From positions 124,001 through 188,000 of the forward strand of contig NZ_JAHZST010000010.1 of the NCBI RefSeq assembly GCF_019457885.1: 64,000 nt of DNA. The letters are read 5' to 3'. The notes under the pieces were generated by a model. The model worked only from the letters and a program-made list of their open reading frames with translations. It was not told the origin of the DNA and made no database searches. The stretch is from Shewanella nanhaiensis. Its GTDB lineage: Bacteria; Pseudomonadota; Gammaproteobacteria; Enterobacterales; Shewanellaceae. Both the position numbers and the translations under genes were made by a program. Below, piece by piece: positions 51,108 through 60,590 of this stretch (within the stretch, counting starts at the first letter, position 1; every line of letters starts with the position of its first letter).

Positions 51108-52244
51108 ATGGACACACATGCAGCCCTGTATCAACAGGGAAAAGCGCGTTTGGATATGCTTCGCCAGCTTAAAGCCCGTACTCCACACTCTCTCGAAAAT
51201 AAAATGATGGAAAATGAGATCACCCGGCGTGATTTCATGAAATGGAGTGCATCAGTTACTGCCATGCTGGCGCTTCCCCTCCCATTTAGCTCTTTAGTCG
51301 CAGAAGCGGCTGAGCTTGCAGACAGAGTCCCACTGATCTGGCTTCATATGGCCGAATGTACCGGTTGTTCTGAGTCCTTGATCAGAACAGATACCCCAAA
51401 CCTTGATTCACTTATTTTCGATCATGTCTCTTTGGAGTATCACGAAACCTTAATGGCCGCCTCTGGCTGGCAGGCGGAAGAGAATCTAGAACATGCAATG
51501 GAAGCCTATAAAGGCCGTTACCTCTTAGCCGTTGAAGGAGCAATCCCTACAGCCAATAACGGCAGCTTTTTAACAGTAGGCTGTAAGGGTCATACTGGAC
51601 TAGAGATAATCAAACATGCTGCAGAAGGCGCTGCCGCCATTATCTCTGTCGGTACCTGCGCTGCTTTCGGTGGTGTTCAAGCCGCTCACCCTAACCCTAC
51701 AGAGGCCAAAGGGGTTCATGAGGTCATCGATAAAACTGTTATCAACCTTGGTGGCTGCCCGCCCAGCGAAAAAAATATCGTTGGTACTCTGATGTACTAC
51801 ATCATGTTTGGCAAACTACCAGCTCTGGATATGTTTAACCGTCCTAAATGGGCCTACGGCGCTCGTGTTCATGACAACTGCGAACGCCGTGGTCGTTTCG
51901 ATGCAGGTGAGTTCGTTGAAGAGTTTGGCGATCAGGGCGCTAAAGATGGCTACTGTCTCTATAAACTCGGCTGCAAAGGCCCTTACTCCTATAACAACTG
52001 CCCTACCGAACGCTTTAACCACCATACCAGTTGGCCAGTACTTGCCGGTCATGGGTGCATAGGCTGCTCAGAGCCCAACTTCTGGGACGATATGGCCGAT
52101 TTCGAAAAGCCACTGGGCAGACAGCTCCTCCATGGGGTGGATGCGACAGCTGACACTGTCGGTGCCGTTATCCTTGGCGCAACAGCAGTTGGCATTGGTG
52201 CCCATGCCGTTGCCAGTATTTTTGCCAAACCTTTGGAGGAGTAA
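51108..52244 (+). CDS. hyaA: NiFe hydrogenase small subunit HyaA
   Basis: This is the FeS electron-transfer subunit of a membrane-bound H2-uptake hydrogenase. The 378-residue protein has an unusually long N-terminus before the twin-arginine signal (TRRDFMKWSASVTA, about residue 38), the proximal-cluster Cys in MAECTGCSES, the later GCKGP and GHGCIGCSE Cys groups, and a C-terminal membrane anchor (VILGATAVGIGAHAVASIFA). The Tat signal exports the folded heterodimer. The large-subunit gene follows after three bases. Confidence 0.97.
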   Translation: MDTHAALYQQGKARLDMLRQLKARTPHSLENKMMENEITRRDFMKWSASVTAMLALPLPFSSLVAEAAELADRVPLIWLHMAECTGCSESLIRTDTPNLDSLIFDHVSLEYHETLMAASGWQAEENLEHAMEAYKGRYLLAVEGAIPTANNGSFLTVGCKGHTGLEIIKHAAEGAAAIISVGTCAAFGGVQAAHPNPTEAKGVHEVIDKTVINLGGCPPSEKNIVGTLMYYIMFGKLPALDMFNRPKWAYGARVHDNCERRGRFDAGEFVEEFGDQGAKDGYCLYKLGCKGPYSYNNCPTERFNHHTSWPVLAGHGCIGCSEPNFWDDMADFEKPLGRQLLHGVDATADTVGAVILGATAVGIGAHAVASIFAKPLEE

Positions 52245-52247
52245 TTA

Positions 52248-53951
52248 ATGAGTCAACGTGTCGTAATCGATCCTATCACCCGTATCGAAGGTCACCTGCG
52301 TATTGAAGTTGAGGTTGATGACAATAATACGGTCACTAAAGCTTGGTCATCTTCAACCCTTTGGCGAGGAATAGAAGTTATCTTAAAAGGGCGAAGTCCG
52401 ATGGATGTCGGTCTTATCGTGCAGCGTATTTGCGGTGTCTGTACTTACTCTCATTACCGCGCAGGAATTGAAGCAGTCGAAAATGCGTTAGGAACTCAGA
52501 TCCCCCTCAACGCCAAGTACCTACGTTCATTAATGCAAACCTCCTTGTATATGCACGACCATATCGTGCACTTCTATCATCTTCATGGGTTAGATTGGGT
52601 TGATGTGGTATCCGCACTAAGCGCCGATCCTGCCGCTGCTGCTGCCGAAGCGATGAAGTACACCAATAAACCGATCGCTGCTGGTGAAGGCGAACTCAGG
52701 GCTGTACAAGAGAAAGTAAAAGGGTTTGTAGAAACGGGTAAGTTGGGACCATTTGCCAATGCTTACTGGGGTAATGGCACCTACAAATTCACCCCAGAAC
52801 AAAACTTAATAGCTCTATCTCACTATCTCAAAGCGTTGGAAGTACAAAGAATCGCGGCTGAAATGTTAGCAATCTTTGGTGGTAAATCTCCTCATCCACA
52901 ATCGTTAGTCGTGGGTGGCGTAACCTCTGTCCGAGATATGTTGAGCCCTGCTCGACTGCAGGAGTGGAAACAAAAACATGCCACCGTCACCGACTTTATA
53001 CACCGAGCCTACAAAGCTGACGTGCTAATGGCCGCAACCGCGTTCAGTAACGAGCCCAGCGTACTCGGTGGTGTTAATGTTAAAAACTTCATGTCGACCA
53101 ACGATTTTGTACTAGCCAATGGGGAATATATTTTTGATCAAGGCGTAATAATGGATGGCGATCTGGCCAATGTGAGCGATGTTAACCCTGATTTAATCAA
53201 GGAAGATGTAAGCCATGCCTGGTATAAATCCGATGGTCCTCAACACCCTTATGATGGAACAACAATCCCTGATTACACAGGCTTTGTTGAGCGTGAAACC
53301 GTATACGGCAAGCTGCCAACACTCGATGGCGATGGTAAATACTCCTGGGTTAAATCTCCTCGTTACCAAGACGAGCCCGTAGAGGTAGGTCCATTATCAA
53401 GCTTATTAGTCAGCTATGCCCGCGGCAATAAGGTTGTAGTTGAATCTGTTAATGGATTTTTAGCAGAAGCAGGTTTACCCGTTGAAGCTCTTTTCACAAC
53501 CTTAGGTCGCACTGCGGCTCGCATGTTACAGACCTTAATTGTGGCCGAAGAGGGGGTGAAAACTTTCGATGCCATGTTGGTCAACATGCAATCAGATGAA
53601 TCTACCTATACAAAACCTGTGATGGACTCAGATAAAGAGTATGCCGGTTACTCCATGATTGAAGCGCCAAGGGGGATGCTAAGCCATTGGATCCGCATCA
53701 AAGGCGGCTTAGTTGAAAACTATCAGGCCGTGGTACCTACAACTTGGAATGCAGGTCCCGTCGATGCCAATGGCAAGATGGGCCCTTATGAGGCGTCACT
53801 TATAGGCCTGACGCTAGAAGACCCAACGAAACCATTAGAAGTAATACGTATTATTCACTCGTTTGACCCTTGTATGGCATGTTCGGTACACGTTATGGAT
53901 TTCAAGGGACAAGAGTTGAGTGAGTTTCGTATTTCGCCCAACGGCCAATAA
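52248..53951 (+). CDS. hyaB: NiFe hydrogenase large subunit HyaB
   Basis: The 567-residue subunit holds the NiFe(CN)2CO centre. The Ni ligands are in RICGVCTYSH near the N-terminus and DPCMACSVH near the C-terminus. After that His about 19 residues (VMDFKGQELSEF...) remain, the extension that HyaD removes once nickel is inserted. It follows hyaA directly and is followed by the cytochrome gene. Confidence 0.98.
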   Translation: MSQRVVIDPITRIEGHLRIEVEVDDNNTVTKAWSSSTLWRGIEVILKGRSPMDVGLIVQRICGVCTYSHYRAGIEAVENALGTQIPLNAKYLRSLMQTSLYMHDHIVHFYHLHGLDWVDVVSALSADPAAAAAEAMKYTNKPIAAGEGELRAVQEKVKGFVETGKLGPFANAYWGNGTYKFTPEQNLIALSHYLKALEVQRIAAEMLAIFGGKSPHPQSLVVGGVTSVRDMLSPARLQEWKQKHATVTDFIHRAYKADVLMAATAFSNEPSVLGGVNVKNFMSTNDFVLANGEYIFDQGVIMDGDLANVSDVNPDLIKEDVSHAWYKSDGPQHPYDGTTIPDYTGFVERETVYGKLPTLDGDGKYSWVKSPRYQDEPVEVGPLSSLLVSYARGNKVVVESVNGFLAEAGLPVEALFTTLGRTAARMLQTLIVAEEGVKTFDAMLVNMQSDESTYTKPVMDSDKEYAGYSMIEAPRGMLSHWIRIKGGLVENYQAVVPTTWNAGPVDANGKMGPYEASLIGLTLEDPTKPLEVIRIIHSFDPCMACSVHVMDFKGQELSEFRISPNGQ

Positions 53952-53972
53952 CAGATTAGGGAGGGATAGCAA

Positions 53973-54635
53973 ATGAGTCATTCTGCAACCCATACTCGAA
54001 CGTTAATTTTCAGTCCGGCGATCCGTATATTTCACTGGTTCAGGGCACTGTCGATATTGATTCTGGTGATCACAGGATTCTATATTTCATGGCCGTTTCT
54101 GGTTGCACCAGAAAGCAATGATGTACAGGTTCAGAGCTATATCCGTTTCGCTCACTTAGTGTTTGGCTTTCTACTGACGGCTGTGACCTTAGTGCGTTTT
54201 TATCTGTTCTTTTTCGGTAAAAGTGACATTGAGCGTCGCTCTATCCAAGATGTGCTTAGCGTGAAAAGTTGGCTCGTTCAGCTTAGATCTTACCTATGGA
54301 GTGGTCATCTACATAAAGCTGGGGTTTATGGTCCACTTCAATTTGTGACTTATGCAGCGATCTCTTTTGCTGCTCTCTTTATCTGTATCACAGGCTTAGT
54401 CCTGTACGCCAACGTCTATCACTTAGGCATGGGCGGCATGATGTGGGAACCAGCAGCCTGGATAACCGCTCAGATGGGGGGATTAGCTGAGGTCAGAATC
54501 TGGCACCACTACCTCACATGGGTATTTATTATCTTCACTGTGATCCACGTTTATATGGCTGTCTGGTCAGGGATCAGATTTAAACATAACTCTGTGGACT
54601 CGATCGTCTCAGGTTATGACTACCACAAAAAGTAG
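53973..54635 (+). CDS. hyaC: Ni/Fe-hydrogenase b-type cytochrome HyaC
   Basis: The 220-residue membrane protein has four hydrophobic segments with the His residues expected to ligate heme b (IRIFHWFRALS, RFAHLVFGF, WHHYLTWVF, IHVYMAVWSG). It passes electrons from HyaA to the quinone pool. A GGGAGGG ribosome site precedes it. A hairpin overlapping its stop codon and a terminator follow. Confidence 0.95.
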   Translation: MSHSATHTRTLIFSPAIRIFHWFRALSILILVITGFYISWPFLVAPESNDVQVQSYIRFAHLVFGFLLTAVTLVRFYLFFFGKSDIERRSIQDVLSVKSWLVQLRSYLWSGHLHKAGVYGPLQFVTYAAISFAALFICITGLVLYANVYHLGMGGMMWEPAAWITAQMGGLAEVRIWHHYLTWVFIIFTVIHVYMAVWSGIRFKHNSVDSIVSGYDYHKK

Positions 54636-54639
54636 TCAT
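54616..54639 (+). other. Hairpin across the hyaC stop codon
   Basis: ATGACTAC and GTAGTCAT form an 8-bp stem that contains the stop codon. It could slow ribosomes or protect the mRNA 3' end of the structural genes. A role is only inferred. Confidence 0.4.
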
Positions 54640-54660
54640 CACATTAGACAATCATTGACC

Positions 54661-54689
54661 AAGGTACATCCATTTTTGGAATGTACCTT
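54661..54689 (+). terminator. Terminator or attenuator between hyaC and hyaD
   Basis: AAGGTACATCC pairs with GGAATGTACCTT, with one bulged A, and TTTCCCATTTTTTG follows. It sits in the only large gap (148 bases) of the cluster and should lower expression of the maturation genes relative to hyaABC. Confidence 0.75.
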
Positions 54690-54783
54690 TCCCATTTTTT
54701 GTAGAGCAAGAAAATCAGCACAGATATCCTTAACATAGGCTGATGATTGTTAACTAGATTTACCGTTAAAAGGCAATTATTGC

Positions 54784-55344
54784 ATGAAAGTATTGTTACT
54801 TGGGATAGGCAACGTCTTGTTCGCAGATGAGGGTATTGGTGTCCATTTTGTCAATTATATCGAAGATAACTATCAATTTACTCACTGTGACCATCAACTC
54901 GATATTACCGATGGCGGCACATTAGCCCAAGGGCTCATTCCCACCATCTGCCAATATGATTACATGATTGTCGTCGATACCGTCAATGCCAGCGGTGTCA
55001 TGCCAGGAGAGGTCTACTTCTTTGATTTTGACAAGGCCCCTAGCGAGATTGATTGGCAAGGTAGCGCCCACGAAGTTGAGATGCTGCAAACCTTAAACAT
55101 GATGGATATGGTCGGCGATAGACCCAAAACCTTTATCTTAGGTGTCACCCCCACTGTCCTCGAACCTATGGTACTGGGAATTACAAAACGTATTGAAGCC
55201 GCTACTCCCCTGATGGAGCAAACTCTCATCACTCACCTCGAGCTGCTCAACTTTGAATGCAAACGAGTCAATGACATCGATATTCATGACTCTATCCCTA
55301 GCTCTTACAAACGCGGAGTTTCAAACATTGAGAACTTACTATGA
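54784..55344 (+). CDS. hyaD: Hydrogenase maturation endopeptidase HyaD
   Basis: This 186-residue enzyme removes the C-terminal extension of HyaB after nickel insertion. It shows the family start LLLGIGNVLFADEGIGVHFV (with the metal-binding Glu), a DTVNASG segment with the Asp, and SAHEVEMLQTL with the His. The stop overlaps the start of the next gene by four bases. Its family and the neighbouring hyaB make the call firm. Confidence 0.95.
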   Translation: MKVLLLGIGNVLFADEGIGVHFVNYIEDNYQFTHCDHQLDITDGGTLAQGLIPTICQYDYMIVVDTVNASGVMPGEVYFFDFDKAPSEIDWQGSAHEVEMLQTLNMMDMVGDRPKTFILGVTPTVLEPMVLGITKRIEAATPLMEQTLITHLELLNFECKRVNDIDIHDSIPSSYKRGVSNIENLL

Positions 55345-57104
55345 GAAATATTCGATTTGAATTCACCTGCTCTAGACCTGTCCCTCTTTACGCTCACCTG
55401 TGTGATCAATACCTGAAAATAGAGGGGTTATCGATCACTATCGGACTAAATAAGTTCACCTATTTTATTGAAGCAAGAGGCGATCTTAAATCACTGGGCC
55501 AACTTGCCGATCAAATTGCTCAAGACTTCTTACTTTCGGTTTGGCTTATTGATTCACAAATCTTACTCATTGATACTCCCATAGGGAGCCGAACACCGTT
55601 GACTAGTTCTATTGTTGAGCAAGAGTTTTGCCAAATCTGTGTGCCGCAATTTGGTGATAACCAATCACCACAATTTGGAGACATTGGGCTGACCTGTGAA
55701 TGCTGCCAAGGACAGACTCGCTTGCAAGAGGACCACCGTTATCTATCTTATGCTGACATATCGGCTCTAGTCGACACTCTGCTCTCACAAAAAGCGCTAA
55801 CGCTACCCGGCTTGCCTGCTATCACTCTCAGCCTTGATCCTGGAGTCAGCTCATCACAAAATAACCTTCTAATCTGTAACCCTAATAATTTAAATGCCCT
55901 GTTCCATTTGCAAGAGCATCATGTATTAGCCCTATCCAGTATAGAGAAACCTTGGATAACAGCTCGCCCTGTGTGTAACCACTCAAAACTAACTGCCCCT
56001 CTTTATAACTTGCACTTTGCCCATAACCGACTTTTGATCGTCATCGCTGAAAGACTTAAACAAAAAGGGATCACTTGGGTTTATTATTATTCCAATAATC
56101 CTGTTACACCTCTAGCTTGGGTTGAGTCTGGCTGGTGTGAACTTAAGTCAACTAAACAGAATCAACCGATCTTCCTTCCCTTCGCTAACATGATTGAGCC
56201 GCTTCATGATGAAGCCTGCTACAGTGGCGTCACAGCTAAGTGGAATAAGGGGAAACTCAGCTGCTGCTCAGATATCAAGACTCTAGAAGCTGACACTTTC
56301 TCTCATATCGACTCAAAAGATGCCGCAACCTGCGCCCTTCACGCGGGGAGCCTTGAATACAGCCAACAAAAAAATTGTGCAGTCCTCTACTTTAGCCAAC
56401 ACAACACTAACCAGATAGTCACCTTAGATGGCAAACGTAATCTTGAGTTATTTTTCTCTTTTCCAGAACTTCCCAGTACAGGTTACGACATCTATTACCA
56501 GTTAGAGCAAAGTTCACAAAGACAAGTGCTTGAAAAATTTAAACATAGCTACCCACAGGATTATATACGTCTGCTTGATCTGCATTTTGATAAGCCAACT
56601 GACAATCTGCAAACTCTCTGGGCCATCGCCGCGGTCATCCTTGGTCTCCCATCTAAAAGCTTGTCCAAAAAAGCACTCTCTGATGCTCTTATTAGCTCAG
56701 CTATGTCCCACCGAGGGGTTAATGCTCCTCGCATTGATTATCCCTTAACCAGAGGCGAAGCACACCGAAGTTTAAACTGGTGTAAAACCTTAGGCTGCTT
56801 AATGAGTTTTCGTCTCGCCGATGACAAAGAACACCATAAACTGGCGTTCGGTATGCAAGACTCGCTAGCTGATTTCATCGCAAACTGGATAGAGCATTTA
56901 GATCAAAATTTCGGCATCAAGAGTGTCATCCTCGCTGGAGATGAGTTTGCTAATCAAGTCTTAAGTCAGAGGATCTCACTTCGACTGGGTAAAAATTTCC
57001 CTCTTAAGGTTAATCGACAACTCGATATTGACGGCAATAACCTGGCCATTGGGGCCCTTTACCTAAATAAAAGAAGATCAAAAACACAAGGAGCAAGGCG
57101 GTGA
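55341..57104 (+). CDS. HypF-like degenerate paralogue, hydrogenase-associated
   Basis: The 587-residue protein sits between hyaD and hypF with four-base overlaps on both sides. Its first 70 residues can be laid along the acylphosphatase domain of HypF without the GVGFRPF catalytic motif. A CQIC/CECC pair replaces the zinc fingers. The last 180 residues follow the HypF C-terminal (Kae1-like) region: LWAIAAVILGL parallels LFDAVAILLGL of HypF, and VILAGDEFANQVLSQR parallels VVLSGGVFQNRFLSEA. The HxxxH metal pair and DGTG motif of active HypF are missing. It is probably a non-catalytic scaffold or helper in cofactor assembly; the role is inferred. Confidence 0.72.
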   Translation: MRNIRFEFTCSRPVPLYAHLCDQYLKIEGLSITIGLNKFTYFIEARGDLKSLGQLADQIAQDFLLSVWLIDSQILLIDTPIGSRTPLTSSIVEQEFCQICVPQFGDNQSPQFGDIGLTCECCQGQTRLQEDHRYLSYADISALVDTLLSQKALTLPGLPAITLSLDPGVSSSQNNLLICNPNNLNALFHLQEHHVLALSSIEKPWITARPVCNHSKLTAPLYNLHFAHNRLLIVIAERLKQKGITWVYYYSNNPVTPLAWVESGWCELKSTKQNQPIFLPFANMIEPLHDEACYSGVTAKWNKGKLSCCSDIKTLEADTFSHIDSKDAATCALHAGSLEYSQQKNCAVLYFSQHNTNQIVTLDGKRNLELFFSFPELPSTGYDIYYQLEQSSQRQVLEKFKHSYPQDYIRLLDLHFDKPTDNLQTLWAIAAVILGLPSKSLSKKALSDALISSAMSHRGVNAPRIDYPLTRGEAHRSLNWCKTLGCLMSFRLADDKEHHKLAFGMQDSLADFIANWIEHLDQNFGIKSVILAGDEFANQVLSQRISLRLGKNFPLKVNRQLDIDGNNLAIGALYLNKRRSKTQGARR

Positions 57105-59509
57105 ATCTCAGCGCAGCTCCAATAATGACTCAATCCCTAAACCCAATAATACGCGTCTCACTGGTGATCACAGGCATAGTACAGGGGGTGGGATTCAGGC
57201 CATTTGTTTATCGTCATGCCATAGAGCTGGGCCTAAGTGGATTTGTGCTCAATAATAGCCAAGGCGTGACTATAGAGGTTCAAGGATTATCGTCCAAGGT
57301 CAATGACTTTATTCGCCAATTTAGTACGCCACCGCCACTGGCGCGCATCGATGCCATTAAGCAAACTCAATTAGCTAAGGATAGCCATAGCACTCAATTC
57401 GTCATTGTTGAGAGTCATAATGAGCTCGATGCAATAGTCTCGCTCTCTCCAGATAAAAGCACCTGTAGTGACTGCCTAGCCGAGATGAAAGATCCTACTA
57501 ATCGCCACTATCGCTATCCCTTTGTAAATTGTACTAACTGCGGCCCAAGATACTCATTAATAAATGCCCTTCCCTATGACAGAAAGCACACCTCTATGGC
57601 ACATTTTGTAATGTGTCAGCAGTGCCAGCAAAGCTATCAAAACCCCATGGACAGGCGATATCATGCTCAGCCCATTAGCTGCCCTCAATGTGGGCCAGTG
57701 TTGCGCTTTTTATCCCATGAAAGTTCGGTATTATTTGATAAATATCAAGCAGTAGAACATGCTGTTGAACGTTTAAAACAGGGCGACATTCTTGCCATCA
57801 AAGGCTTGGGCGGATTTCACCTTGTGTGTGATGCCAGTAATGATGACGCGGTTTGTCGTCTTAGAGAGCGAAAAAAACGCCCCAGTAAACCTTTAGCCGT
57901 AATGATGCCAAACGTCGAAATGGCGAAAACCTGGGTAACTGGCGCTGAATTCGAGTGGCAACAGTTAACGAATATTGAACGCCCCATCGTTATAATGCAT
58001 CAATCAAAAACGCCTGATACAAAGCCTGATGCATATACAGCCCTCTCTATCGACCTAAGCCCATCCATTGCGCCGGGTATCGATAAACTGGGTATCTTCT
58101 TGCCCTATACACCACTTCATCAACTATTAATGGATCAACTTCAGCGTCCTCTGGTCGCCACCAGTGCCAACCGCTCTGGGGAGCCGATTATCTGCAATGC
58201 AGAAGAGATACAACGTCAACTACCTGATGTCTTCGATGGCATTCTCGACCACGATCGCCCCATACTCAACGCTTGTGATGACAGCGTAATTCAATGCATA
58301 GGCAAGGAAGTGCAGATCCTTCGCCTTGCTCGAGGTTATGCCCCTTTTAGCATGCCAATGCCTAGGAAAATCCCTTGTCATATATTGGCGGTCGGAGCGC
58401 AACAGAAAAACAGTTTAGCTTTTGCATTTGCCAACCAGATTGTTCTTAGCCCTCATATCGGCGATCTATTTTCTGTGGAAGCTGAGCAGTATTTTAACCA
58501 CACCTTAGAAACTTTTGAGCGACTTTATCGATTTAACCCTCAACATATCTGTCATGATCTCCACCTTGGCTACTCCCCCTCTAAATGGGCTCAGCAACGC
58601 TGTAAGCAAGACAGTAGCTTAACGCAAATACCTGTACAGCATCACTACGCCCATATCTTAAGTGTGATGGCTACGCACCACTACACAGATAAGGTATTAG
58701 GTTTTAGTTTTGACGGCACAGGACTCGGCACCGACGCAAGCCTATGGGGTGGTGAGGCGATGATCGCCGATATCAATGGCTTTACACGGATTTGTCACCT
58801 TAAATCTTTTAGCTTAATTGGCGGCGAACAGGCGATTAACGATCCTAAACGCATCTTGCTGGCACTGCTATTTCAGCAATACTCTCTTTCTGAAGTGTTA
58901 GCAATGCCAATTAGCATCATCGACAACAGTGACCCAACTCTTATCAGTAATCTACATAAAATATGGTCGAGTGGTAGTGCTTGTATTCAAACCTCCTCCA
59001 TGGGCCGTCTTTTTGATGCTGTTGCCATACTGCTGGGCTTGTTAGATCGTAACCAATACGAAGGCCAAGCTGGCATGTTGCTTGAGGCCGCGGCAAACCA
59101 GACTAGTGATTTACCTGATGAGCTTCATTTCACTCTGCCTCGTGTAAAAGATCAGTGGGACACAACTCACCTGATAATGCAGCTCATTAATGCCACAACG
59201 GCAGAGACGCTGACAGAGCAAAGAGTTGGACTTATTGCAAAAGGGTTCATGCTCTGTATCTGTGACGCTGTGTCGCAATTAGCCCTAATCTATCCATGGG
59301 CACCTGTAGTACTCAGTGGTGGAGTGTTTCAGAATCGATTTCTAAGCGAAGCCTGTCATTCACAATTAAAAAAACAGAAGAGCATACGATTAGACAGCCA
59401 AAAATTGCCGATTAATGACGGCGGTATCGCCCTTGGGCAACTTTGGTTTGGCCTACATAAAATCAATGGGGCATTAAGCAAAGCCCCCCAAGAGAGTATT
59501 AATACTTAA
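57101..59509 (+). CDS. hypF: Carbamoyltransferase HypF
   Basis: HypF makes the thiocarbamate on HypE that becomes the CN ligands of the NiFe centre. The 802-residue protein has an acylphosphatase domain (QGVGFRPFVYRHA), two zinc fingers (CSDC...CTNC and CQQC...CPQC), a YrdC-like domain (LAIKGLGGFHLVCDA, RKKRPSKPLAVM), and the Kae1-like domain with HHYAHILSVM and FDGTGLGTDASLWGGE. All are complete. ATG 57125 is an alternative start. It overlaps the HypF-like gene by four bases. Confidence 0.97.
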   Translation: MNLSAAPIMTQSLNPIIRVSLVITGIVQGVGFRPFVYRHAIELGLSGFVLNNSQGVTIEVQGLSSKVNDFIRQFSTPPPLARIDAIKQTQLAKDSHSTQFVIVESHNELDAIVSLSPDKSTCSDCLAEMKDPTNRHYRYPFVNCTNCGPRYSLINALPYDRKHTSMAHFVMCQQCQQSYQNPMDRRYHAQPISCPQCGPVLRFLSHESSVLFDKYQAVEHAVERLKQGDILAIKGLGGFHLVCDASNDDAVCRLRERKKRPSKPLAVMMPNVEMAKTWVTGAEFEWQQLTNIERPIVIMHQSKTPDTKPDAYTALSIDLSPSIAPGIDKLGIFLPYTPLHQLLMDQLQRPLVATSANRSGEPIICNAEEIQRQLPDVFDGILDHDRPILNACDDSVIQCIGKEVQILRLARGYAPFSMPMPRKIPCHILAVGAQQKNSLAFAFANQIVLSPHIGDLFSVEAEQYFNHTLETFERLYRFNPQHICHDLHLGYSPSKWAQQRCKQDSSLTQIPVQHHYAHILSVMATHHYTDKVLGFSFDGTGLGTDASLWGGEAMIADINGFTRICHLKSFSLIGGEQAINDPKRILLALLFQQYSLSEVLAMPISIIDNSDPTLISNLHKIWSSGSACIQTSSMGRLFDAVAILLGLLDRNQYEGQAGMLLEAAANQTSDLPDELHFTLPRVKDQWDTTHLIMQLINATTAETLTEQRVGLIAKGFMLCICDAVSQLALIYPWAPVVLSGGVFQNRFLSEACHSQLKKQKSIRLDSQKLPINDGGIALGQLWFGLHKINGALSKAPQESINT

Positions 59510-59585
59510 TTTTCCTGACAAAAATCAAAGAAACTTAGTTAGATATAGACCATATTGACCAGATTGAATGAAATGGAGAAGCACC

Positions 59586-60344
59586 ATGTGTAAAGATTGC
59601 GGTTGTTCACTGACTCGCCCCGCTCATAACAGCAACGGGCATCACCATGACCATCATTCTCATAGCGAACTACACAGTAATCCCCAGCTCAATGATAAAA
59701 AAACCTTGTCTGTGATCCATAAAATTCTCGACAAAAATGATATTGAGGCTGGCCATAATCGTGATCATTTTAACAGCCATGGCGTGACTGCATTTAACTT
59801 AATGAGCAGTCCTGGCAGCGGCAAAACCACACTGCTGGAACACTTACATGAATATACAAACCTTAAATACTCTGTAATTGAGGGCGATCTTGAAACCTCT
59901 CGCGATGCCGATAGGCTAAAAGCCAAAGGGATCGATGCTTATCAAATTCAAACCGGCTCAGCCTGTCATCTCGACGCATTTATGGTCCACAGCGCCCTAC
60001 ACCATATTAAACTCGACAGCCTCGATATCTGCTTCGTTGAAAATGTCGGTAATCTTGTCTGCCCCGCCTCCTATGACGTTGGTACTCATCTTAATATTGT
60101 GTTGGTTTCGATCCCTGAAGGGGATGACAAGGTCGAGAAATACCCAGTGATGTTTCGTCGCGCTGATCTAATTTTAATCACCAAATGCGATCTATTACCT
60201 CACTTCGATTTCAGCATTAGTGAGGCTAAAGCACAGATCTCCAAGCTCAATCCCAATGTCGATGTCATTGAGCTTTCCATTAAAGATCCAAGATCCATGA
60301 CTCAGCTGGCCAAATGGCTTAACACGCATCAAAGAGGAGCTTAA
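59586..60344 (+). CDS. hypB: Nickel-inserting GTPase HypB
   Basis: I choose ATG 59586 because the protein then begins MCKDCGCS, the high-affinity nickel motif, with GGAG nine bases upstream. The 252-residue protein has a His-rich segment (GHHHDHHSHSE, storage of nickel), a GTPase P-loop (SSPGSGKTTLLE), and the EGDLETSRDADR switch region. It delivers nickel with HypA. The longer frame from 59568 adds six residues without motif. Confidence 0.96.
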   Translation: MCKDCGCSLTRPAHNSNGHHHDHHSHSELHSNPQLNDKKTLSVIHKILDKNDIEAGHNRDHFNSHGVTAFNLMSSPGSGKTTLLEHLHEYTNLKYSVIEGDLETSRDADRLKAKGIDAYQIQTGSACHLDAFMVHSALHHIKLDSLDICFVENVGNLVCPASYDVGTHLNIVLVSIPEGDDKVEKYPVMFRRADLILITKCDLLPHFDFSISEAKAQISKLNPNVDVIELSIKDPRSMTQLAKWLNTHQRGA

Positions 60345-60346
60345 TT

Positions 60347-60586
60347 ATGTGCCTCTCTATCCCCTCAGAGGTTGTTGAGCTCCATGAAGATGAACAGAGT
60401 GTGACGGTGGAAACGCTAGGGGTAAGACGAAAAGTCAGTGCCCATTTGATTCAAGACCCACTTGAAATTGGTGACTATGTGCTCATCCATATTGGCTTTG
60501 TTATGAGCAAGATTGATAAAAGTGATGCACTGGAAAGTATTAGCCTCTATCGAGAGATTGCAGAGAAACTCACAGCTTCGGAGTAG
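60347..60586 (+). CDS. hypC: Hydrogenase chaperone HypC
   Basis: This 79-residue chaperone has the essential N-terminal Cys2 (MCLSIPSEVVEL) and moves the Fe(CN)2CO unit between HypD and the large subunit. It starts two bases after hypB ends, and hypD begins four bases after its stop. Confidence 0.96.
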   Translation: MCLSIPSEVVELHEDEQSVTVETLGVRRKVSAHLIQDPLEIGDYVLIHIGFVMSKIDKSDALESISLYREIAEKLTASE

Positions 60587-60590
60587 TTGG

